Shown here: positions 25,315-33,544 of the stretch, piece by piece
How the letters are laid out: each line of letters begins with the position of its first letter
How positions within the stretch are numbered: position 1 is the first letter of the stretch
NCBI GenBank assembly: GCA_963843755.1
Contig: CAWJLS010000005.1
Location: 62,001-126,000 of the forward strand
DNA: 64,000 bases
Reading direction: 5' to 3'
DNA from: CAWJLS01 sp963843755
Lineage (GTDB): Bacteria > Acidobacteriota > Thermoanaerobaculia > Multivoradales > DATKCC01
The notes under the pieces: model-generated
What the model was told of the DNA's origin: nothing
Databases searched by the model: none
What the model saw: only the letters and a program-made list of their open reading frames with translations
Program-made: the position numbers and the translations under genes

Positions 25315-26064
25315 TCAGTCGACAAGGTCTCTCTTCTCTCCGGCGGCTCCGTTCCCGGGCGGGACCAGGAGGAGGGACGCCACGCTGGCGCCGGCCCGCG
25401 GCAGCTCGCGGAGCGCGATCCGTTCGATCGTCGGGTCGTGCATCGGGAAGAGCGAGGTCTCGTAGAGGATGACCGGGTGGTCGGGTGGGTAGTGCCGGCA
25501 CAGGGCGTCGGTCAGCAGGCGGAGGCCGGCACGGCGCGGCGCCCGGTCGCCCCGGTACACGGTTTCGCCGACGGTGCCGACGCCGGTGAGGAGGAGCGCC
25601 ACGTCCGGGTCCACCGGGCGCCGGCGGAGCACGAAGTCGGTGGCCGTCCGCATCACCCGGCCGCTGGCCGGGCTCCAACCGAGCTCGGCGATCAGGCAGT
25701 CCTCGTGCGAGATGCCGGGGAGCACCCGCGCGTGGACGCCGAGGGCCGCCGCCCGCCGCAGCGTCTCGCGGCCGACCGGGTTGTTCACGGTGGGATGGCC
25801 GACGAACGCGGCACAGACCGAGAGCCCGTCACCGAGGGGCGCCGTGATCCGGCGAGCCATCGCGGCGAACGCTCGCCGGACCGGCTGACCCTGCCGGTAG
25901 AACGGGACCAGCGACTCGGCGGTGCCGTTGAGCTGTGCGAGGACGGCGGCGGTCGCCGGGTCGTGGACCAGGTGGAACAGGCGGTCGGCCGCGCGGATGG
26001 CCGAGGTCGCGTCCGGGGTGATCTGCCCCGAGACGTTGTAGCCGGTTCCGACGAGGGTCAACAT
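25315..26064 (-). CDS. Borosin-type SAM methyltransferase homologue, MT-C (catalytic residues diverged)
   Basis: 249 residues, same family as MT-A and MT-B. Shared blocks are LTLVGTGYNVSGQITPDATS (3-22), VCAAFVGHPTVNNPVGRETL, ARVLPGISHEDCLIAELGW and ATDFVLRRRPVDPDVALLL. At the OphMA catalytic positions it has Val53, Tyr56, Val62 and Phe66, so only the second Tyr remains. MT-C and MT-A resemble each other in this loss and in lacking the N-terminal extension of MT-B. It starts 17 bp after the Smr gene and is followed by the FHA-GAF-cyclase. Its own substrate, if it has one, is not evident: no second precursor-like frame was found beside it. Confidence 0.78.
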   Translation of the reverse strand: MLTLVGTGYNVSGQITPDATSAIRAADRLFHLVHDPATAAVLAQLNGTAESLVPFYRQGQPVRRAFAAMARRITAPLGDGLSVCAAFVGHPTVNNPVGRETLRRAAALGVHARVLPGISHEDCLIAELGWSPASGRVMRTATDFVLRRRPVDPDVALLLTGVGTVGETVYRGDRAPRRAGLRLLTDALCRHYPPDHPVILYETSLFPMHDPTIERIALRELPRAGASVASLLLVPPGNGAAGEKRDLVD

Positions 26065-26081
26065 GAGAGTGGGTGGGCGGC

Positions 26082-26414
26082 TCAGCGCAGCGTGACGACC
26101 GTCGCGCCCCAGCCGCCGTGCACGCCGGGCGCGTCGCGGAAGTCGACCACGCGGGGGTCGCGCTCGAGCAGGGTGCGGACCGTGCGGCGCTGGACCCCGA
26201 CGCCGCGGCCGTGGATGATGCGGAGCTCGCGCAGGCCTTTGTCGTAGGCGGCGTCCAGGTAGTCGCGGACCAGGTCCGGCACCTCCCGGGGCGGGAAGCT
26301 GTGCAGGTCGAGGACGTCGGTGATCTCCAGCTCGATCGGATCACCGGCGTCGCCCGGCCCGTCGTGGCCGAGACCCCGGTCGGGGCTGCGGTCGAGGTCG
26401 TCGTCCCAGGGCAT
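26082..26414 (-). CDS. Small stand-alone Smr domain protein
   Basis: 110 residues. The first 30 are acidic and probably unstructured; residues 31-110 are an Smr domain with the typical DLHSFPP (36-42, the 'LDLH' motif), LRELRIIHGRGVG (61-73, the 'HGxG' motif) and HGGWGATVVTLR at the end. Smr domains nick or bind nucleic acid, as in the C-terminus of MutS2; stand-alone copies are implicated in ribosome-collision or RNA cleavage. There is no MutS part here. It is 17 bp upstream of MT-C and 101 bp downstream of the outer-membrane protein gene, so its inclusion in the borosin operon may be accidental. Confidence 0.85.
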   Translation of the reverse strand: MPWDDDLDRSPDRGLGHDGPGDAGDPIELEITDVLDLHSFPPREVPDLVRDYLDAAYDKGLRELRIIHGRGVGVQRRTVRTLLERDPRVVDFRDAPGVHGGWGATVVTLR

Positions 26415-26515
26415 CTCGTGCAGTCTTGTTCGGTCCGGTCCTGCCGGTCGCGTCCCGTCGGTCGCGTCCTGTTGGTCGCGGTGAGGGGCTCCCGGCCGCG
26501 ACCCTCCCCGCGGGG

Positions 26516-29500
26516 TCAGTTCTTCTCGGTCGGGTCGAGCCAGTGCTCCAGCCGGTCCCAGTCGAACAGCTTGAGGAACACCACGTAGGCGACCAGGCCG
26601 TGGTCCGTCCCCTCGACGGGGACGCCCACATCCAGGTTGATCACCGTCTCCCAGGGGCCGAGGAAGGTGCCCTGGATCCCGGCGCCGGCCAGGAGGTCGT
26701 TGTCCAGGCCGCTCACCGAGTCGGTCGCCAGGGCGACGTCGCCGACCGCCTCGATCCGGAAGACCTCGCCGATCTCGAAGCCGTAGGAGAGGTGTCCCAG
26801 GGTGGCCTTCTCGGCGCGCACCTGGCCCGACGGGAAGCCGTGGACCCGGGTGTCGCCGAAGAAGCCGAAGCCGTACTTGCTGAACCGGTCGAGGTCCGAG
26901 CCGCCGACGGAGTCGATCTCGACGCCGATCTTCTGGAACTTGGGCAGATACCAGGACTTGGCGAGCGCCGCCTTCCACAGCAGGTAGTCCTTCTGGTCCG
27001 GCGAGTACTCCGGGTTGCCGGGCGCGCCCCACGGCTCCCAGGTGGAGCGGCGGCTGTAGCTGCCGGAGAGGTTCAGGCTGTAGCCCGAGCGGGCGAAGCG
27101 CGCCTTGAGCTCGGCCGTGTGGAGCACGTGGTCCGACGGCGCCTCGAAGCTCGCGGCCGTGTTGCTGGTCGTCTTGTAGGCCCGGTAGGAGGCCTGGTAC
27201 TCGGCGCCCAGCTTGACGAAGTTGCCCAGCGGGCGGCCGACCTTGATCGACACGTTGCCGGTCCGGCCCTCGACCTCCTCGCCCGGCTGCTCGACGCCGT
27301 CGCGGTACTGCTTGTCGGTCGTCGGCACGGCGAGCAGGAAGGCGTTGCCGCCCAGGTCCCATTTGCTGCCGGCCAGCCGCGGGTCGGCGTAGTTGACGGT
27401 GGCCAGGGCGCCGGCGAAGAAGAGGTTCAACTGGTTGCCGGTGCCCCGGTAGTTGAAGTCCAGGTAGTTGGCGCCGGCCAGCGGCAGCGGGTAGTCGAGG
27501 GAGTCGTCGTAGAAGACCCCGCCGATGGCGAACAGGCGGCTGGTGTCGAAGGTCTCCTGGACGACCCGCCCCTCGGTCCCTTCCTTCTTGACCAGGTAGC
27601 GCAGCCCCTTGTCCGTGTCCCGGACCATGGTGACGTCGGAGTCCATCACCGCGGCCCGCTGGTCCTCGAACCCGGGGCCGTTGACGGTGACGTTCGACAG
27701 CTCGGTTTCACGCTCGACCAGGGTGGTGGCGTTGACCACCGAGATGAGCTGCTGCCCGGTCAGCTTGAGCGGCAGGATGAAGCTGTCGTTCGACCACGGC
27801 GCCGGCTGTCCGGAGGCGTCGACCGGCGCGTAGTGGAGGATCTCCTCGTTCGACAGCACCTCGCCCTCGAGCCCGAGCTGGACCGCCCGGCTGCGCACCC
27901 GGGCGTAGATCTGCTTGTCGATCCACACCCGGCCGCGGTAGAGCTTGCTCTCGTCGGGCGACCCGGACGGGCGGAACTCGACCACCCAGCAGTCGCGGCC
28001 GTCGATCGTCTCGGAGCCGACCAGGCGGTAGGTGTACTCGCGCGTGAAGCTGATCTCGATCGGCAGCACCGCCGCCTTCTCCGGCTGCACCAGCGGGATC
28101 TCCGGGATGCTCTTGCCCTTCCAGCGGATGCCGTTGATGTAGAAGGTCTTCCAGGCCCAGTCGAAGCCCTCGCCCTGGCGGAAGAAGAACGGCCCTTCCA
28201 GGGTGGCCTCCAGGCTCTGGACCCCGGCGCCGGCGCCGAAGCGCAGGTGGGTCGTGTTGACGGCGGTGTAGTGGTCGAGGCTGCGGTTCTGGGCGTCCTC
28301 GAACGCCTGGAGCCGGCGGAGGATCTCCTCGACCGGCATGGTGCGTTCGTCGGCGACCGTCACCTTCTCCTGGTACTGCTCGAGGTCGACCGCCTGGCCG
28401 CGGTCGAGGTGGAGGATGGTGACCGGGCCGTCGGCGGGCACCGGCACGACGATCCCCTCGGCGGTCCGCCGGGTGCCGAAGAGGGCCCGCGTCTCGCCGG
28501 TCGCCGGGTCGATCGCCTCCGGCGACAGGAGCGTCGGGTCGCCGAAGCGCAGCTCGGTCTCCTGGCCGCCGGTGTCGGCGATCACCCGGAGCGACAGGTC
28601 TTCGCGGACATAGCTCCAGGCGCCGCCGGTCTCGCCGGTGCCGGTCGGGCCGTAGCTCGCATCGTAAGAGAGGTCGCCCGCGAACTCCCGGGCGAGGACG
28701 GCGAACGGCATCAGCGTCGCGGAGCCGGTCGCGCCCTCCGGCAGCCGGAACAGGGTCAGCCCCGAGCCGGCGGCTCCCAGGCGCGCGGCGTCGGCCAGGG
28801 CTTCGGACGCGGGATCGGGCAGGGTCACCGCGTCGACCACCAGCGGACGCCCCGGGTCGAGCTCGGTGAGCGCAGCGCGCAGGCCCTGGAGCGTCTCCGG
28901 AGACGCCGGCGTCACGGCCAGCCCCTCCATGTACGCTCCGACCTCGCTCTCGTAGAGCCGGCGCAACGAGTCCGCGTCGGCCGGGATCGGCCCGGCGATG
29001 ACGGTGGCATCCGGCGCCGCGCCGGTCAGGGCGACGGACGCCCGCTTGAGCAGGAAGGCGAACGACGTCGGATCGAACGTCTCCGGCATCGACTCCCGCG
29101 CCGTGCCGGCCGGGTGCCAGATCACCTGGAAGTGGGTGTCCGGCGCCGCGTCCGCGGCCAGGGCCGCCGCCGCCGCGAGCTCGAGGTCGAGCCGAGCGGT
29201 GTTGTCGACCAGCGACGCGGGGGTGGTGAAGATCAGCCGCGCCCACGGGGTGGCGTTGGCGTCGCGCACGGCCTTGGTGGCGGCGATGTCCGCGGAGACG
29301 TCGGCCGGGGTGTCCTGGTTCTGGCCGGTCGGGGCGAGGTCGACGTCCCAGGCGACGTAGAGCGGTGCGCGCTCGTCGAAGTCGCCGATCGTGGCGAGGG
29401 TCGCGGCGACCGCGTCCGGGTCCGTGGTGACGACGCCGGCGCAGGGGCGGCAGGGCGGTCCCTGGGCGGCGGCGGGGGAGGCGGCGAGCCCGAGGAAGAT

Positions 29501-29569
29501 CGGGGCGAGGAGCGCGGCGCAGGCCAGGGTGAACGCGGTGGCGGTGCCTGAAGAGGGTCGGTGCGTCAT
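26516..29569 (-). CDS. Outer-membrane beta-barrel protein with large N-terminal periplasmic region
   Basis: About 1017 residues from 29569 (MTHRPSSGTATAFTLACAAL), with a signal peptide ending AAAQ near residue 36. Residues about 40-300 read like an alpha/beta barrel of glycosidase type (APLYVAWDVDLAPTG, FQVIWHPAGTARE), though no catalytic pair is evident. Residues about 430-640 resemble the LolA/lipoprotein-carrier-like domain seen ahead of porin-like barrels (YTYRLVGSETIDGRDCWVVE, SKLYRGRVWIDKQIYARVRS). From about 640 the sequence alternates hydrophobic and polar residues with aromatic girdles, as in a 12-16-strand barrel, though it ends in Asn rather than Phe. Function unknown. A hexamer TACTAT (29581-29586, minus) lies 11 bases before the start. 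Confidence 0.65.
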   Translation of the reverse strand: MTHRPSSGTATAFTLACAALLAPIFLGLAASPAAAQGPPCRPCAGVVTTDPDAVAATLATIGDFDERAPLYVAWDVDLAPTGQNQDTPADVSADIAATKAVRDANATPWARLIFTTPASLVDNTARLDLELAAAAALAADAAPDTHFQVIWHPAGTARESMPETFDPTSFAFLLKRASVALTGAAPDATVIAGPIPADADSLRRLYESEVGAYMEGLAVTPASPETLQGLRAALTELDPGRPLVVDAVTLPDPASEALADAARLGAAGSGLTLFRLPEGATGSATLMPFAVLAREFAGDLSYDASYGPTGTGETGGAWSYVREDLSLRVIADTGGQETELRFGDPTLLSPEAIDPATGETRALFGTRRTAEGIVVPVPADGPVTILHLDRGQAVDLEQYQEKVTVADERTMPVEEILRRLQAFEDAQNRSLDHYTAVNTTHLRFGAGAGVQSLEATLEGPFFFRQGEGFDWAWKTFYINGIRWKGKSIPEIPLVQPEKAAVLPIEISFTREYTYRLVGSETIDGRDCWVVEFRPSGSPDESKLYRGRVWIDKQIYARVRSRAVQLGLEGEVLSNEEILHYAPVDASGQPAPWSNDSFILPLKLTGQQLISVVNATTLVERETELSNVTVNGPGFEDQRAAVMDSDVTMVRDTDKGLRYLVKKEGTEGRVVQETFDTSRLFAIGGVFYDDSLDYPLPLAGANYLDFNYRGTGNQLNLFFAGALATVNYADPRLAGSKWDLGGNAFLLAVPTTDKQYRDGVEQPGEEVEGRTGNVSIKVGRPLGNFVKLGAEYQASYRAYKTTSNTAASFEAPSDHVLHTAELKARFARSGYSLNLSGSYSRRSTWEPWGAPGNPEYSPDQKDYLLWKAALAKSWYLPKFQKIGVEIDSVGGSDLDRFSKYGFGFFGDTRVHGFPSGQVRAEKATLGHLSYGFEIGEVFRIEAVGDVALATDSVSGLDNDLLAGAGIQGTFLGPWETVINLDVGVPVEGTDHGLVAYVVFLKLFDWDRLEHWLDPTEKN

Positions 29570-29693
29570 GGCAACCGAGCATAGTACAGCGGGGCGGGGT
29601 TGAGCAGCGGGGGGGTGGGCTTCGGCGGGGGGTGGTGCTTCGGCGCGGGGTCTGTCGGGAGCGGTTCGGGCGGCCCCCTCGGGAGGCCGGCGT

Positions 29694-29790
29694 GCGTCGG
29701 TTGGCGGTTGGGGGCTCAGCGCACGCCTGGTTGACGGCCGCGCGTGTGTGGTGTGGGCTGCTCGGGCGTTCTCGCGGGCGCGTCCGTCAG
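29694..29790 (+). repeat. Left arm of 97-bp imperfect inverted repeat
   Basis: Pairs without gaps with the reverse complement of 30174-30270 at 80 of 97 positions. The inner 23 bp (29768-29790, GTTCTCGCGGGCGCG...) are a perfect match, and a further perfect block covers ACGGCCGCGCGTGT. Confidence 0.85.
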
Positions 29791-30016
29791 CCACCTCCTA
29801 CGGGGGCCGCCCGACCCGCTCCACTGAGGGACGCTCGTCGGCGTACCGGGAGGATGGGTTCGCAGCCGAGCGTGGCGACGCTTGGGTGGGCGAGAGTTGA
29901 ATCCTTCGCCTCGTGGGCGGATGGGGCAAAGGGGTTGCAGCCGGCCCAAGAGGGAAAGAACGGATCGTTCGAGCGCTCCGGCACTGCGGCGAGGGGTTGT
30001 TCGACCTACCAGACCG

Positions 30017-30051
30017 ATGGACTGTACCTCTTCCCTCTCTTCAGTCCATCT
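30017..30051 (+). repeat. Stem-loop with 9-bp perfect stem
   Basis: GATGGACTG (30017-30025) pairs with CAGTCCATC (30043-30051) around a 17-nt pyrimidine-rich loop. It lies between the arms of the larger inverted repeat. Confidence 0.7.
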
Positions 30052-30173
30052 GAGGCGGCGAATCGTTCATCCGGCGCATGGGCTGGCACCTGTGCAGGCC
30101 GACGAACCCCTCGTCCGGTACCGCAACGAACGTAGAAGCGTGAAGCGGCCGGGAGGCTCCGGTCCGGAGGCCG

Positions 30174-30270
30174 CTGACGGACGCGCCCGCGAGAACGACT
30201 GATCTGCCAGAAGAGGACACGCGCGGCCGTCAACGAGGCGCGCGATCAGCGCCCAACCGTCAACCGACGC
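30174..30270 (-). repeat. Right arm of 97-bp imperfect inverted repeat
   Basis: Inverted partner of 29694-29790; equal in length, 17 mismatches, no gaps. Confidence 0.85.
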
Positions 30271-30375
30271 GTGCCGTGCCGGCAGACCGGAGCCTCCCGG
30301 CCGCTTCCGGCGCACTTACCGGCGAAGGACCAGCGAAGGACCGGCGAACGGCCACCTGTCGGCGGACCGTTCAGC

Positions 30376-32427
30376 TCAGTCTTCGTCGACTCTCTGCCCG
30401 ATCCACATTACCCCGCCGACGATCACCAGACAGCCGACCGCGAGCGACACCCACGGGCTCAGGCCGTAGGCGGTCGGGATGTCGCCGACGATCATGCCGA
30501 GCACGCCGATCCCCAGCGCGTACGGGATCTGCGTCCGCACGTGGGCGATGTGATCGCACGCCGACGACATGCTCGACAGGATCGTCGTGTCCGAGATCGG
30601 CGAGCAGTGGTCACCCCACACACTCCCCGCCAGAACCGACGAGATCGTCCCCAGCATCAGCGTGTAGTAGACCGGGTCTTCCACCGGGTGGCCGGCGGCG
30701 ATCGACAGGCCGTGGGAGATCGGGATCACCAGCGGCATCAGGATGCCCATCGTCCCCCACGAGCTGCCGGTGGCGAACGACGCCGCCGCCGACAGGGCGA
30801 AGACCAGCACCGGCAGCCAGTGGGGCGACACCACGCCCGAGGTGACGCCGACCAGGTACTCCGCCGTGTGCAGGTCGCCGCAGACGGCCGAGATCGACCA
30901 GGCCAGGAGCAGGACGACGACCGCCAACATCATCGACTTGAAGCCCTCGACCAGGCCCTCCATGGCGGCCCGCAGGCCGAGGATGCGCTGCGCCACCGGC
31001 AACAGGATGCCGGTGACGGCGCCCGCCAGGCTGGCCCAGAGCAGGGTGTTGTAGGAGTCGGACTCGGCGAACACGTCGCGCACGTAGTCGAGCGTCGAAG
31101 GCTCCGCCGCCCGGTCGACCACCGCCGAGCCGGAGACCCACAGGCCGGCCAGGGTGGCGACCACCACGGTGAGGATCGGCACGACCGCGTTGATCGCCCG
31201 GTGGGGGACGTCGTCCGGCGGCTCGAGCGCGTCCCGGGAGTAGTCGGCCAGGGCCTGGTCGCCGTCGGCCAGCAGGGCGCCGGTGCGGCGCGCCCGCCGC
31301 TCGGCCCGCAGCATCGGCCCGAAGTCCCTGCCGGTCGAGGCGATGGCGAAGCCGAGCACCAGGGCGAACAGCGGGTAGAAGCGGAACGGGATGGTCGCGA
31401 TGAAGGTGGTGTAGGGGTTGAAGTGGAGCCCCAGGTCGCTGAAGGAGGTGCCGATCAGGCCGATCTCGAAGCCGATCCAGGTGGAGATGGGGAAGACGCT
31501 CGCCACCGGCGCGGCGGTCGAGTCGACGATGTAGGCGAGCTTTTCGCGGCTGACTCGGAGCCGGTCGGTGATCGGGCGCATGGTCGAGCCGACGATCAGG
31601 GTGTTGGCGTAGTCGTCGAAGAACACTGCCACGCCCATGATCCAGGTGGCGAGCTGCCCCCGGCGGGCGGTCGAGGCGAACGAGGTCAGCCGCTCCACGA
31701 CGCCGCGGGTGCCGCCGCTCTTCGAGATCACGCCGACCATGCCGCCGAGCAGGGTGGAGAAGATGAGGATCTTGGCGTGGTCCGGCTCGGCGAGGGTCGG
31801 CGCGATGAACGTGTCGATGGTCCGGGCGAAGGCGGAGATCGGATGCCCGCCGGTGAGGATCAGGGCGCCGGCGAAGATGCCGAGGGAGAGCGACACCAGG
31901 ACGTCGCGGAAGATGAGCGCCAGCCCGATGGCCAGGAGCGGTGGCACGATTGACAGCCACCCGGGGATGCCGCCGGTGCGAGCTTCGGCACGGACCGCCG
32001 CGGGGCCTTCGCCGATCACCGCCGTGACCACGGCCTCGCCGCTCCCGCTCGGCGCCGCGTCGGCGAGGGTCACCTCGTGGGTGCCGTTGTCCAGGTCGTG
32101 GTGCGCCACCTCGCGGCCGTCGACCAGGAACCGCACGGTCGCCGGGGCGGCGACGTGGCCGAGGGTGACGCTCAGGTGGATGTCGCCGCCCCGCTGGGTC
32201 ACGCCCTGGATCCCGATCTCGAGCGAGGGGGCGGGAGGGGCGGCCGGAAGGGCGGTCTCCGGAGCGGGCGGGGAGACGGCCGGGGTGGCGTCCGCCGGGG
32301 GGGGGGCCTCCTGGGCGGTCGCCAGGGCGGGGGCGAGGAGGACGAGCGCCAGGGCGAGGACGAGCGGAAGCCCCCGGCGGCGGACCGCCGGGGGTCGGTG
32401 GGACGCGGGAGGTGGGTCCGAGGTCAT
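30376..32427 (-). CDS. NhaC-family Na+/H+ antiporter with N-terminal periplasmic extension
   Basis: 683 residues; NhaC proteins are usually 450-550. Residues 1-39 are a signal sequence (LPLVLALALVLLAPALATAQ), followed by a Pro/Ala-rich linker and a small beta domain up to about residue 150 (GDIHLSVTLGHVAAPATVRF, VRFLVDGREVAHHDLDNGTH). The transporter proper follows with about 11 membrane helices. Family signatures are FFDDYANTLIVGSTMRPITD, STAAPVASVFPISTW and GDHCSPISDTTILSS near the C-terminus. It exchanges sodium (or another cation or amino acid) for protons at the inner membrane. The added exported domain is unusual and might bind another envelope component. It starts 36 bp after the recA stop on the same strand. 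Confidence 0.85.
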   Translation of the reverse strand: MTSDPPPASHRPPAVRRRGLPLVLALALVLLAPALATAQEAPPPADATPAVSPPAPETALPAAPPAPSLEIGIQGVTQRGGDIHLSVTLGHVAAPATVRFLVDGREVAHHDLDNGTHEVTLADAAPSGSGEAVVTAVIGEGPAAVRAEARTGGIPGWLSIVPPLLAIGLALIFRDVLVSLSLGIFAGALILTGGHPISAFARTIDTFIAPTLAEPDHAKILIFSTLLGGMVGVISKSGGTRGVVERLTSFASTARRGQLATWIMGVAVFFDDYANTLIVGSTMRPITDRLRVSREKLAYIVDSTAAPVASVFPISTWIGFEIGLIGTSFSDLGLHFNPYTTFIATIPFRFYPLFALVLGFAIASTGRDFGPMLRAERRARRTGALLADGDQALADYSRDALEPPDDVPHRAINAVVPILTVVVATLAGLWVSGSAVVDRAAEPSTLDYVRDVFAESDSYNTLLWASLAGAVTGILLPVAQRILGLRAAMEGLVEGFKSMMLAVVVLLLAWSISAVCGDLHTAEYLVGVTSGVVSPHWLPVLVFALSAAASFATGSSWGTMGILMPLVIPISHGLSIAAGHPVEDPVYYTLMLGTISSVLAGSVWGDHCSPISDTTILSSMSSACDHIAHVRTQIPYALGIGVLGMIVGDIPTAYGLSPWVSLAVGCLVIVGGVMWIGQRVDED

Positions 32428-32463
32428 CGAGTCAGGTCCCTTCCGTCGTGGTGTGTGAGCTCC

Positions 32464-33531
32464 TCAGGAGGCCTTGGCGTCCTGGTCGGCCTTGCCCGTC
32501 TTCTGGTCGGCGGCCGCCTCGACCTTCTTCGACTCGGGCAGCCCCAGGACCTCGCGAATCTGGCTTTCGATCTCCTGTGCCAGGTCCGGGTTTTCGCGCA
32601 GGAACTGCTTGGCGTTCTCACGGCCCTGCCCGAGGCGGACCTCGCCCGCGCTGTACCAGGCGCCGCTCTTCTGGACCATCTTGTGCTCGACGCCCAGGTC
32701 GACCAGCTCGCCGACGCGGGAGATGCCCTCGCCGTAGTCGATGTCGAACTCGGCCTGGCGGAACGGCGCCGCGACCTTGTTCTTGACCACCTTGACGCGC
32801 GCCCGGCTGCCGACGACGTTGTCGCCGTCCTTGAGCGAGCCGATGCGGCGGATGTCGATGCGCACGGACGAGTAGAACTTGAGCGCCCTGCCGCCGGTGG
32901 TGGTCTCCGGGCTGCCGAACATGACGCCGATCTTCTCGCGGATCTGGTTGATGAAAATGAGCGTCGTCTTCGACTTGGCGACGATCGAGGTCAGCTTGCG
33001 CAGGGCCTGGGACATGAGTCGGGCCTGGAGGCCGACGTGGGAGTCGCCCATCTCGCCTTCGAGCTCCGCCTTCGGCACCAGCGCGGCGACCGAGTCGACC
33101 ACGATCACGTCGACCGCGTTCGAGCGCACCAGCATCTCGGCGATCTCGAGCGCCTGCTCGCCGCTGTCCGGCTGGGACACCAGCAGGTCGTCGATGTCGA
33201 CGCCGATCTTCCTCGCGTACTCGGCGTCGAGGGCGTGCTCGGCGTCGATGAAGGCGGCGGTGCCGCCCCGTGCCTGCCCCTGGGCGACGATCGACAGCGC
33301 CAGGGTCGTCTTGCCCGAGGACTCCGGGCCGTAGATCTCGACCACCCGGGCCCGCGGCACGCCGCCGATGCCGATGGCGTAGTCGATGGCGATGGAGCCG
33401 GTCGGGATGAACGGGATCTCCATGGCCTCCTGCTGGCCCAACCGCATGATCGACCCTTTGCCGAACTGGCGCTCGATCTGGGTCAGGGCGCCGTCCAGCG
33501 CCTTCAGCTTCTCGGTTCGTTCTTCAGCCAT
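32464..33531 (-). CDS. recA: RecA recombinase
   Basis: 355 residues. RecA forms filaments on single-stranded DNA, drives strand exchange and triggers LexA cleavage. Seen are the Walker A GPESSGKT (68-75), Walker B VDVIVVDSVAAL, the L1/L2 loops (SHVGLQARLMSQALRK, FINQIREKIGVMFGSPETTT) and the acidic, disordered C-terminal tail ending in DAKAS. The start at 33531 was chosen over 33564 because MAEERTEKLKALDGAL matches the usual N-terminus. The ribosome site AAGGAG (33543-33548) overlaps a 16-bp perfect palindrome, which could control translation or bind a repressor. No recX follows; NhaC is next. Confidence 0.97.
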   Translation of the reverse strand: MAEERTEKLKALDGALTQIERQFGKGSIMRLGQQEAMEIPFIPTGSIAIDYAIGIGGVPRARVVEIYGPESSGKTTLALSIVAQGQARGGTAAFIDAEHALDAEYARKIGVDIDDLLVSQPDSGEQALEIAEMLVRSNAVDVIVVDSVAALVPKAELEGEMGDSHVGLQARLMSQALRKLTSIVAKSKTTLIFINQIREKIGVMFGSPETTTGGRALKFYSSVRIDIRRIGSLKDGDNVVGSRARVKVVKNKVAAPFRQAEFDIDYGEGISRVGELVDLGVEHKMVQKSGAWYSAGEVRLGQGRENAKQFLRENPDLAQEIESQIREVLGLPESKKVEAAADQKTGKADQDAKAS

Positions 33532-33544
33532 TGTGCTCTTCACT

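Larger units (their letters stand above)
29570..30375. other. 806-bp stretch without a credible gene, rich in inverted repeats
   Basis: Short open frames exist on both strands, but those that overlap the repeat arms encode near-identical peptides on opposite strands, as expected from an inverted repeat and not from genes. The stretch contains a 97-bp imperfect inverted repeat (29694-29790 and 30174-30270), a 20-bp perfect inverted repeat (30143-30162 and 30287-30306) and a stem-loop (30017-30051). It may be a structured RNA or the remains of a non-autonomous mobile element. Confidence 0.7.

Noticed and set aside
21637..26064. The three methyltransferases as cobalamin or sirohaem precorrin methylases, RsmI or diphthine synthase
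   Set aside because: They share the superfamily fold, but the loop with Y-x2-Y-x5-R-x3-Y in MT-B, the PGISAEDCLFADLGVDP block and the adjacent small helical peptide fit the borosin family. No cobalamin genes are near.
26426..29551. A 1041-codon open frame on the plus strand opposite the outer-membrane protein gene
   Set aside because: Its translation is Arg/Gly/Val-rich with no domain pattern, and it mirrors a coding strand in a GC-rich genome where antisense frames lack stop codons. The minus-strand frame has a signal peptide and barrel pattern.
29840..29920. Possible tRNA (a T-loop-like GAGTTGAATCC)
   Set aside because: No matching acceptor, D or anticodon stems could be drawn on either strand.
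30006..30315. Small genes within the inverted-repeat element
   Set aside because: Frames on opposite strands encode the same peptide (TAARV...RSRGRVRQ) only because of the inverted repeat; no ribosome sites.
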